A stretch of 5,433 nucleotides of DNA from contig JAUQQB010000214.1 in the NCBI GenBank assembly GCA_030550075.1, forward strand, positions 1 to 5,433, written 5' to 3'. Origin of the DNA: Chloroflexota bacterium (GTDB lineage Bacteria; Chloroflexota; Anaerolineae; Thermoflexales; Thermoflexaceae). Positions 1-5,433 of the stretch are shown piece after piece. The notes beneath the pieces are model-generated. The model was not told the origin of the DNA. It saw nothing but the letters and a program-made list of their open reading frames with translations, and ran no database searches. The first letter of the stretch is position 1; every line of letters starts with the position of its first letter. A program made the translations under genes and the position numbers.

Positions 1-1255
1 GTCGGGGCGCCCAGACCGCATCCGTTAAGGTAGGACCCCAGACCGCCAGGGTGTCCGCCAGGGCGAGCAGGGTCAGATCCACTCCCAGCGCCCCCACATC
101 CCGGAAAAACCGGTAAATCGCCCGCGGTGTAAGCCGCCCCCGCGCCAGCCCATGCGGCCGCATGTGATGGCGGACCAGGATTTCGATCTCCTCCATCTCA
201 TCGTTGCTGAAGCGGAGCGCCTCCAGGCGATGGACCGCCCATTCTGCGCCCACCTGTTCGTGGCCGATGAACCGCACCCGCCCGTCCGGCTCGACGGTCC
301 GGGTGGCCGGCTTTCCGATATCGTGCAGCAACGCGGCTAACAACAGCAACGCCCGCCGGGGATGATCCGCCGCCACCTCCTCTTCCCAGCGCGCGCGGAG
401 GCGCTCCCGCCACGGGGCCATCCCTTCCTCGATCTCCGCCCAGCGCGGCGGGAGATCCTGCAATTCCGGCGATTCTCTGAAGTCTCCTAACAGCCGCTCC
501 ATCGCGGCCACCGTCCGCAGCGTGTGCTCATAGACATCCCACACATGGGGCGGGCTCTGCCCCACGCCGCGCAGATTCGCCACCTCCGGCAGGACCTCCG
601 GAAGGATCCCCAGCTCCTCCATCCGCCGCAGGCTGCGGACCAGGGGAGGGATGAGGAGGATTTTGACCAGCTCCTCTCGCACCCGCTCTGGCGCGACCCG
701 AATCAGCCCGGGAAGCGCCTCCCGGAGCGCTTGCTCCGCTTCCGCCGTCATCCGCAGCCCGAACTCGGCCTCGAACCGAACCGCCCGGAGGATCCGGACC
801 GGGTCCTGGTGGAAGGCCTCCGGGGCGCAGGGGCGCAACCGCCCGGCCCGCAGATCCTCCAGCCCGCCCAGGGGATCGAAGGGGACCAGCGGCCCCGCGC
901 CGAGGAACGCGTCAAGATCGATCATCATCGCATTGATGGTGAAATCGCGTCGCCGGAGATCCTCCTCCCAGGACAGGCCATCCCGCCGGGTGAGGTCAAC
1001 GTAGAACCGGCGGCCCTCCGGGCTCCGCCAGACCACCCGACCGAACTCCCGCCGGGCATCGAGGATGTAGAAGAACCCTCCGACCCGATCCGCCAGGGCG
1101 CGGGCCAGGCGCAGGGCCGGGCCGACCACTACCACATCGAGATCGTTGGGATCCCGGCCGATCAGGCGATCCCGCACCGCCCCACCCACCACCCGGGCCT
1201 CATAGGGACCTTCCTCAAGCAAGCGCTGGAGCGATTCCAGCAGCGCGCGGGCCAA
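1..1255 (-). CDS. cca: CCA-adding tRNA nucleotidyltransferase with HD domain (3' end outside window)
   Basis: This class II tRNA nucleotidyltransferase matures or repairs the tRNA 3' CCA end in the cytoplasm using CTP and ATP. The window gives 418 residues and the C-terminus runs off the left edge. Visible motifs in order: GGAVRDRL (24-31), which binds nucleotide; NDLD (37-40), with catalytic metal ligands D38 and D40; RRDFTINAM (102-110); QDPVRILRAVRF (150-161), the nucleotide-template motif, with D151 and R154 present and Q where E or D is common; APERVREEL (188-196). A C-terminal HD phosphohydrolase domain follows: WDVYEHTL (239-246), LLHDIGKP (309-316), GHE (331-333), VRHHM (361-365). In the family the HD domain is linked to phosphatase or phosphodiesterase activity on tRNA ends. 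I chose the TTG at 1255 because GGGAGG lies 7 bases upstream; an in-frame ATG at 1288 has no ribosome-binding site. Family assignment is firm. Whether it adds CCA or only part of it cannot be told from sequence alone. Confidence 0.95.
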   Translation of the reverse strand, partial: MARALLESLQRLLEEGPYEARVVGGAVRDRLIGRDPNDLDVVVVGPALRLARALADRVGGFFYILDARREFGRVVWRSPEGRRFYVDLTRRDGLSWEEDLRRRDFTINAMMIDLDAFLGAGPLVPFDPLGGLEDLRAGRLRPCAPEAFHQDPVRILRAVRFEAEFGLRMTAEAEQALREALPGLIRVAPERVREELVKILLIPPLVRSLRRMEELGILPEVLPEVANLRGVGQSPPHVWDVYEHTLRTVAAMERLLGDFRESPELQDLPPRWAEIEEGMAPWRERLRARWEEEVAADHPRRALLLLAALLHDIGKPATRTVEPDGRVRFIGHEQVGAEWAVHRLEALRFSNDEMEEIEILVRHHMRPHGLARGRLTPRAIYRFFRDVGALGVDLTLLALADTLAVWGPTLTDAVWAPR

Positions 1256-1262
1256 CGTTCTT

Positions 1263-1268
1263 CCTCCC
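1263..1268 (-). promoter_or_regulatory. Shine-Dalgarno GGGAGG that decides the TTG start
   Basis: The minus strand reads GGGAGG, then AAGAACG, then TTG: a strong ribosome-binding site at ideal spacing. It lies inside the longer reading that would begin at ATG 1288, which has no such site. The resulting N-terminus, MARALLESLQRLL followed shortly by GGAVRD, matches the short N-terminus usual in this family. Confidence 0.65.
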
Positions 1269-1296
1269 TCACCCCTGGGATGCCCCATCACATCTG

Positions 1297-1325
1297 ATGT
1301 AAGCACGACTGTGTTTACGTCGCAA
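1297..1325 (-). promoter_or_regulatory. Weak candidate sigma-70-type promoter for the CCA gene
   Basis: On the minus strand, TTGCGA (1325-1320) is followed by a 17-base spacer and TTACAT (1302-1297). The -35 is four of six to consensus and the -10 is three of six. Transcription would begin near 1290, leaving about 35 bases of leader before the TTG start and making the ATG at 1288 almost leaderless. The spacing and position fit, since it lies downstream of the terminator at 1371-1405, but the match is weak. Confidence 0.3.
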
Positions 1326-1370
1326 ACCGATACAGGGGGAAGCAGCGGCCTATTCTCTTCAGGTCATAAA

Positions 1371-1405
1371 GTGAGGGAGGCGCGCCTTTGGCGCGCCTCC
1401 CTCAC
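1371..1405 (-). terminator. Rho-independent-type terminator after the GT-GH57 gene
   Basis: A perfect 16-bp inverted repeat (1371-1386 with 1390-1405) has a three-base loop. It starts about 37 bases beyond the stop codon of the GT-GH57 gene. On the minus strand the stem is followed by TTTATGA, a short and impure T-tract; on the plus strand it is followed by CCCCGAAAA, so it is better oriented for minus-strand transcripts. Each arm includes the self-complementary octamer GGCGCGCC. The poor T-tract leaves room for some read-through into the CCA gene. Confidence 0.8.
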
Positions 1406-1441
1406 CCCGAAAACTTCCTCAGGCGAGAGCCGCTTCTTCGC

Positions 1442-3979
1442 TCACCGCTTCCGGACTTCCAGGGCCGCGATGAAGTTCTTATAAACCTGCTGGACCTCCC
1501 AGACGATCCGCTCCGGCCCCAGGGCCCACCATTCGGCGGGAGTGAAATAGGCGGAGACTTCCGCCTCAGGCCCGAAACGACCCACCCACTGGAGCATATG
1601 CAGGTTGTCGGATTGGGCCAGATAAAGGGAGAGCTCGATGAGCTCCGGGTCACCGGTCAGACATGCCATATGATAAGCTTCCATCATCAGCCGGAAGACG
1701 GCGCGCTGGACATCGTTGCCCAGGAAGAACTCCAGACCGCCGCTTCCAGCCCAGGTACTGGGGAAAGCCGGCAGCGGCAGCTCATAGCTGCGAGCGCCAT
1801 AGCGGGCGATGATCTCACTGGGGGTCTGGAAGCTCAGGCCCCTCCGCATCACCTCGCCGGGCAGCGCTTCGAGGAACGCGAAGATCCCGGTCTCCTCCCG
1901 ATGATGTTCGCCGAAAGTTTCGAAATCCCACCCCAGGACCACGAAATCCCCAGGATGTTGGGCCAGCCATTCCGCATAACGATCGGCCAGAAGCGGCCAG
2001 CCCTCCCAGCCTCGATTCGAGAACCGATACCCCACATCATCGCTAAGTTGATAATGGCGGGCCAGCAGTTTCATGCGACCCTGATTGTGATGGTAAAGAT
2101 AAGTGGGCTGGCGCCACTCCAGAACCCATGGCCGGCCATCCAGGAAGGCGGCATCGAAATTGGCCCGATCCAGGGCATGGTAGATCGTGGGGGACATCAT
2201 CATCTCGGTCGTATCGGCGATGCGGGGACGGACGCCGAAGAGGCTCTCGAGTCGATTGGCTGCCCATTGCATTCGCTGGATGAAGCGAGGGAGATCCCAG
2301 AGGAGCAGCATGCTGTGCCGGGGCTCGGCCGCCACCAGCTCCACGTGGGGATGGCGGACCAGATCCCGGAACCGGTCCAGGAGCTCCTCATCCCACCGCT
2401 GGGCCTGTTCCAGGAAAGTCAGCGAGAACCCGATCGCCAGATGGAACCCCTCATCCAGCATCGCCTGGAAACGGGCGATCGCCGGATCGTAACAACGCTG
2501 GGCCGCCCGCCGGAAGTAACGCTCGTTCATTTCCTCGTCGAACAGACCCTGGGCCAGGAGGGCCGCTGGAGCCCCCCACGGCAGCGGCTGGGCGGGCAGA
2601 CGCAACCGACGCGGCTGGTGGACGATGGTGTAAATCACCACATCCCGCACCCGCCCATCCGGGCGGCGGAAGATCGGCTTTGGCCATGGGAGGGCTCCGC
2701 TGGCCCGGGCGATGAAACTGATCTTCTCTAACAGGATCTCCAGGACGCGAGGCCATGTGAAATCAGCCGCACGCCGTCGGGCTCCCGCCCGCAGGGCCTC
2801 CATCCGAGCAGGTTCCGCCCGAAGGTCCAGCAGGCGGAGGACGATTTCCTCTGGTCGATCCGTATCGAGCACGATCGCTGCCTGCCCATCCAGGGCGTAT
2901 TCCTCTCCCGTCGCTCCCGTGAACACAACGCCTCCTGCGGCCATCGCCTCCAGACCGCTAAGCCCGAACGGCTCATGGCCGCTGATCGCCAGCACCGCAT
3001 CGGCCGCCGCGTAGAAGGGACGCAACCACTCCTGAGGCAGTGGGAACCCGATGGAATACAGGTCCGCATGGGAGGCCTCATGGAGCATTCGGAGCAGATC
3101 TTCCCAGGACGCGGGCGAGCCGGAGAGATGCGTCACGGTCAGACCCAGCGCCTGAGCCCGCGCGAACACCTCCTGTCCATGGGGCTCGATCCCCCCTCGC
3201 AATGGAAAGACCACCCGATAGCCCATCGCCTTCAATTGGGCTGCTGCCTCGATGGCCAGCAGCCACCGTTTGGCCGGATCGAAGCGACCGACCTTGAATA
3301 GCATGATCGTGCGTTCATCCACTCCTAAAGCCTGACGAAGAGCAGAGATCTGCTCCGGGGGAACCGGTTCCAGGAGAGCGCAGGGGATTCCGTTCGGGAT
3401 GACCAGGGGGTTAACCCCCAGCTTCCACATCTGATGCTTCATGTAACGGCTGACCGTGGTCAGCTGGGCAGCCGCGCTCAGTCTGCCCCAATCGATCCGG
3501 TGGAAGGACATCGTGTTGTTGGCGTTCCAGAGGATCACGCATCGATCCCGCCACCCCCGGGCGCGGAGAAGCTCATCGAGACGGATCACGGCTTCCGCGG
3601 TGTGCCATTCCTCGGCCAGGATCACCGGGAGCTGACCCGCCTCCAGGGCCGGACGGATGATTTCCTCCAGGAGGTAGGGGGGGACCGTGGCGGTGAAATC
3701 CTGACGCTTCCCCTCCTCACCGTCATAGACCCCCATCGGATGATAAGCGCTGATCCATTGACACCAGCGGTGGAGGACCAGACGACCTTCTACTCGCTCT
3801 TCCCGGCCCGGGGCATCTGGAGCACCGACGAAGAAGAGATGAGTGCGAAATCCTCGCAGGGCCAGCGTCTCCGTTAAATGACGGACTCGAACAGCCAGCC
3901 CCCCCGCCTGGGCATAGGGGTCCGACCCTTCAAAAGAAAGCACGCTGATCACCGCCTCGCCCGGCTTCAGTCCCCCCAT
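1442..3979 (-). CDS. Fused GT-B glycosyltransferase (glycogen-synthase-like) and GH57 alpha-amylase-like protein
   Basis: This 845-residue cytoplasmic protein has no signal peptide or membrane segment. Residues about 8-430 form a GT-B glycosyltransferase resembling GT4/GT5 glucan synthases: AGGLAV (25-30) in the acceptor/donor loop, EEWHT (123-127) in the place of the synthase HDWHT, PNG (195-197), VGRFDPAKRW (230-239), and EPFGLSGLE (336-344), the E-x7-E donor-binding motif. A short linker near 430-445 leads to a GH57 domain (about 446-845): VHQPRRL (453-459) is motif 1; TTEMMM (590-595) offers E592 as probable nucleophile; WDFETFGEH (684-692) offers D685 as probable acid/base; QSDNLHMLQWVG (789-800) resembles the last conserved region. 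Motif assignments in the GH57 half are by eye. The likely role is synthesis and trimming or branching of an alpha-glucan; the donor and exact GH57 activity are unknown. The ATG has GGGAGG 5 bases upstream. I saw no convincing promoter just upstream. Confidence 0.92.
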   Translation of the reverse strand: MGGLKPGEAVISVLSFEGSDPYAQAGGLAVRVRHLTETLALRGFRTHLFFVGAPDAPGREERVEGRLVLHRWCQWISAYHPMGVYDGEEGKRQDFTATVPPYLLEEIIRPALEAGQLPVILAEEWHTAEAVIRLDELLRARGWRDRCVILWNANNTMSFHRIDWGRLSAAAQLTTVSRYMKHQMWKLGVNPLVIPNGIPCALLEPVPPEQISALRQALGVDERTIMLFKVGRFDPAKRWLLAIEAAAQLKAMGYRVVFPLRGGIEPHGQEVFARAQALGLTVTHLSGSPASWEDLLRMLHEASHADLYSIGFPLPQEWLRPFYAAADAVLAISGHEPFGLSGLEAMAAGGVVFTGATGEEYALDGQAAIVLDTDRPEEIVLRLLDLRAEPARMEALRAGARRRAADFTWPRVLEILLEKISFIARASGALPWPKPIFRRPDGRVRDVVIYTIVHQPRRLRLPAQPLPWGAPAALLAQGLFDEEMNERYFRRAAQRCYDPAIARFQAMLDEGFHLAIGFSLTFLEQAQRWDEELLDRFRDLVRHPHVELVAAEPRHSMLLLWDLPRFIQRMQWAANRLESLFGVRPRIADTTEMMMSPTIYHALDRANFDAAFLDGRPWVLEWRQPTYLYHHNQGRMKLLARHYQLSDDVGYRFSNRGWEGWPLLADRYAEWLAQHPGDFVVLGWDFETFGEHHREETGIFAFLEALPGEVMRRGLSFQTPSEIIARYGARSYELPLPAFPSTWAGSGGLEFFLGNDVQRAVFRLMMEAYHMACLTGDPELIELSLYLAQSDNLHMLQWVGRFGPEAEVSAYFTPAEWWALGPERIVWEVQQVYKNFIAALEVRKR

Positions 3980-4163
3980 GCTGACCTCCCTCTTCTATGT
4001 TCTCCTTCCTCACAGCGCGAAACAGCATAGTGAGGAGAAGGGCCATCCACTCCGCCAGGGATAGACGCCTGAGCAGCGGGCGGGAAGAATGAGCATATCA
4101 CCTTAGGCCGGGAAGGCTGCCTGCTCCCCCTAACCCTCAGGATGACAACCGGACAGATGGCGC
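3980..4163. other. Intergenic region upstream of the GT-GH57 gene
   Basis: This 184-base gap separates two minus-strand genes. It holds the GGGAGG ribosome-binding site of the GT-GH57 gene (3985-3990) and a modest inverted repeat, TCCTCAC with GTGAGGA (4007-4013 with 4030-4036, 16-base loop). I found no clear -35/-10 pair for the GT-GH57 gene and no T-tract terminator for the upstream gene, so co-transcription of the two is possible. Confidence 0.4.
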
Positions 4164-4683
4164 TCAGAACCAGACGATCGGGCGAGTCGGGCGGATCCCA
4201 CCGCAGCGGATCTGATCGAGACAGCGCTGGATAAAAGACTCCAGATGACGAGCGGGAGAGGAGGATCCATGAGGAGAAAGGGCCTGCGTGGTAATCACGA
4301 ACCGTCCGGGTCCCAGGTGCTCAATCCAGACCCGGAAAGTCTGTTCCTGGAATTCATAACACCCGGGTTCCCCGCGATCCTGCTCCGCATCCAGAGTAAC
4401 CCACCATACCTTCATACCCATCATCATTCCTCCCACAAAAGGAAGAACAAGCGGATGGGGTCGGTGTTCATCCCTTCCGATCAGAGCCAGATGCGCAAAC
4501 CCAGGGCTCCCGTTTGTTCGCGAAACCCTCAACAGGTGCTGATCGCGCCGGGGATCCCGTTCCTCAAAAAGATCGAACGCGCTGACGAGCTCTAAGTCGG
4601 GGCAAAGCGGTCGGGGATTCTTTGCCGGGGCGATTCTCCAGAAGATCAAAGAGGAAAATCCGGAACTCATCTATGCCCATCAT
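4164..4683 (-). CDS. Unrecognised small protein, apparently interrupted by a one-base frameshift
   Basis: I do not recognise a family. The best reading starts at ATG 4683, behind GAGAGGA with about 7 bases of spacing. It runs in one frame as MMGIDEFRIFLFDLLENR..., then hits TGA at 4566-4564 after 39 codons. The +1 frame is open from above 4670 down to the TGA at 4164 and looks coding. Removing one C from the CCCC run (plus-strand GGGG, 4599-4602) joins them into about 172 residues, with a smooth junction around PTALP/DLELVSAFDLFEE. The C-terminal part (VWWVTLDAEQ, then CYEFQEQTFRVWIEHLGPG) has an alternating pattern suggesting beta strands, with a helix near HLESFIQRCLDQIRC. There is no signal peptide. 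If the frameshift is real, translation could instead restart at the ATG triplet 4427-4419, behind GGGAGG, giving about 85 residues. Existence of a coding gene is likely. Its start and integrity are uncertain. Confidence 0.6.
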
Positions 4684-4760
4684 GACCGTTTCCTCTCACA
4701 AGCCGCCCTCAGAGATCTACCTTACGCTGAACCGGATCCACATCCCCTGCTCAGTATTAA

Positions 4761-4788
4761 TTTTTACCAATCTTTGAAAATCGGTCAA
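4761..4788 (-). promoter_or_regulatory. Candidate promoter for the small minus-strand gene
   Basis: The minus strand reads TTGACC (4788-4783), a 16-base spacer, then TAAAAA (4766-4761). The -35 matches five of six consensus bases and the -10 four of six. It sits in the only AT-rich stretch of the window, about 80 bases upstream of ATG 4683, so the transcript would have a leader of roughly 70 bases. Confidence 0.45.
4766..4785. repeat. Imperfect 20-base dyad, possible operator
   Basis: The 20 bases form an inverted repeat, ACCAATCTTT with GAAAATCGGT: seven of nine outer positions pair and the centre is TG. On the minus-strand RNA the two mismatches become G-U pairs. The dyad covers the spacer and touches both hexamers of the candidate minus-strand promoter, a usual place for a repressor site. 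No T-tract follows it closely enough to suggest a terminator. Confidence 0.35.
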
Positions 4789-4794
4789 TATAAT
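4789..4794 (+). promoter_or_regulatory. Consensus TATAAT facing the lamin-tail gene
   Basis: A perfect -10 hexamer lies on the plus strand, but no good -35 is present 16-18 bases upstream; the nearest similar hexamer, TTTACC, is 20 bases away. If used, it would give a leader of about 265 bases before ATG 5066. AT-rich sequence yields such matches by chance, so this is tentative. Confidence 0.25.
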
Positions 4795-4800
4795 AATTTC

Positions 4801-5065
4801 TAACCCAGGCGCGCGTGGAGAATCATTCGGAAGTGGATCGGGACCCCAAAGTCGATTCGACCTGCCCCCCTAATCCTCCGCAGAGGTCCAGTCTTTTCAT
4901 TTGGGGAACTTTCTACACCGGTCTGGCTATCATCATGATGAACGCTCCTTTCACTTCATCCAGGATAGGAGTCACGCCGTTCATGGCCTTGAGAAGAGGT
5001 GGAATGGCTCCACCCTCCAAAACCCCAGGAGAAAACCAGCTGCGAAAGATAATGAGGAGGGGGTG
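4801..5065 (+). other. Leader or spacer upstream of the lamin-tail gene
   Basis: The gene-free stretch from 4684 to 5065 holds the AT-rich promoter island (about 4755-4800) and then this 265-base segment of lower GC than the flanking genes. A GTG-initiated frame (4815-5066, 83 codons) spans it and ends in TGATG overlapping the next start codon, but it lacks a ribosome-binding site and its translation looks non-biological. A small hairpin, GGTGGA-ATGGC-TCCACC, lies near 4999-5015. Otherwise I see no RNA gene or recognisable riboswitch. Confidence 0.35.
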
Positions 5066-5433
5066 ATGTCTGGAGTTCTTCGTTTGCTCCTTACCACCCT
5101 CATCGGGCTCAGTGGGCTCGCATTGCTTTCTCTGCTCCCCCAGATCCTCCAGCGTTCCCGGGCGGAAACCGCCCAGATATGGATCACCGCTGTGCACCCT
5201 GATGGCGTGTTCGCTGGCGAGCCCGACGAAGCCGTTCAGCTCACCGCCTCTGGCCCCACGCCGGTGGATCTGAGCGGCTGGAGCCTGCGGGACCGATTGA
5301 CCGGGACCGGCGGATTGCGCTTCCCCACGGGCTTCACGATCGCCCCCGGGGCGTCGATCTGGGTGGCCCACCATGCCCTCTCGTTCACACTGGCCTTCGG
5401 GCGCCCGCCGGACGCGGCGGTCTTCACGGATGG
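5066..5433 (+). CDS. Exported lamin-tail-domain (LTD) protein, N-terminal part
   Basis: The visible 122 residues start with a probable signal peptide or N-terminal anchor: a short n-region with R6, a hydrophobic stretch at about 7-28 (LLLTTLIGLSGLALLSLLP) and a possible cleavage area around AETA (33-36). A lamin-tail-like Ig fold follows: IWITAVHPDG (38-47), GEPDEAVQLT (51-60), PVDLSGWSLRD (66-76), FPTGFTIAPGASIWVA (86-101) and FGRPPD (111-116). This order of edge strand, SGW-L-D turn and P-G-x-W-V-A strand is typical of bacterial LTD domains. In bacteria these domains sit in secreted or surface proteins, often with nucleases or other modules; any partner domain lies beyond the right edge. 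The ATG has GGAGG 5 bases upstream (5056-5060). Transcription is divergent from the other three genes, so no shared operon. The LTD call is by motif pattern and the protein's job is unknown. Confidence 0.85.
   Translation, partial: MSGVLRLLLTTLIGLSGLALLSLLPQILQRSRAETAQIWITAVHPDGVFAGEPDEAVQLTASGPTPVDLSGWSLRDRLTGTGGLRFPTGFTIAPGASIWVAHHALSFTLAFGRPPDAAVFTD

Noticed and set aside
524..1297. Plus-strand 257-codon open frame
   Set aside because: Antisense to the CCA enzyme, whose motifs are unmistakable; the composition is P/R/Q/H-rich and not protein-like.
1371..1405. Perfect inverted repeat considered as an insertion-element end or attachment site
   Set aside because: A 16-bp stem with a 3-base loop just after a stop codon, with no transposase or target duplication nearby, is better explained as a terminator.
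1388..2731. Plus-strand 447-codon open frame
   Set aside because: It lies wholly antisense to the motif-rich GT-GH57 gene, has no ribosome-binding site, and its translation is P/R/H/G-rich with no recognisable domain. It is a typical shadow in GC-rich DNA.
3434..3877. Plus-strand 147-codon frame
   Set aside because: Antisense to the conserved GT-B N-terminal domain; no start signal.
4245..4595. Plus-strand 116-codon frame
   Set aside because: Antisense to the small minus-strand gene, which has better start signals and a more protein-like translation.
4815..5066. Plus-strand 83-codon frame from GTG, overlapping the LTD start as TGATG
   Set aside because: No ribosome-binding site, GTG start, and a translation without recognisable pattern. 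The TGATG overlap is suggestive of translational coupling, but on its own does not support a gene.
4913..5374. Minus-strand 153-codon open frame
   Set aside because: Overlaps the signal peptide and LTD domain of the plus-strand gene; low-complexity R/G/E-rich translation with no start signal.
1..5433. CRISPR arrays, tRNA/rRNA genes, transposons or defence systems
   Set aside because: No spaced direct repeats, no tRNA-like cloverleaf noticed, and no nuclease, transposase or integrase motifs seen in any credible frame.

Overview
The window is GC-rich (well over half G+C by eye) apart from a short AT-rich island near 4755-4800. It carries four protein-coding loci, two of them cut by the window edges. 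The base composition, a fused glycogen-synthase-like/GH57 enzyme and a secreted lamin-tail-domain protein suggest a thermophilic bacterium, perhaps a Chloroflexota relative. That placement is inference only; there is no rRNA or other decisive marker here.

Layout. Three loci lie on the minus strand and read toward position 1. In order of transcription they are: an unrecognised small protein (4683 to 4164) that appears to contain a one-base frameshift; a large two-domain carbohydrate enzyme (3979 to 1442) joining a GT-B glycosyltransferase to a GH57 alpha-amylase-like hydrolase; and a tRNA nucleotidyltransferase with an HD domain (1255 to beyond position 1). A perfect 16-bp hairpin at 1371-1405 separates the last two and is the likely terminator of the enzyme gene. 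The fourth gene, at 5066 and beyond the right edge, is on the plus strand and encodes an exported lamin-tail-domain protein.

The AT-rich island between the divergent genes holds a plausible minus-strand promoter with an imperfect dyad in its spacer, plus a perfect TATAAT on the plus strand. The plus-strand gene would then have a leader of about 260 bases.

How the genes work together. The fused enzyme combines a sugar-nucleotide-dependent transferase with an alpha-glucan-active hydrolase or transglycosylase fold, so alpha-glucan (glycogen-like) synthesis and remodelling in one polypeptide is the reasonable inference. The CCA enzyme is a housekeeping tRNA-maturation protein with no evident functional link, and it seems to have its own promoter. 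The most notable points are the GT-GH57 fusion, the apparent frameshift, and a 13-base sequence shared by the terminator arm and the ribosome-binding region of the CCA gene. I saw no clear evidence of a mobile element, CRISPR array or new defence system.
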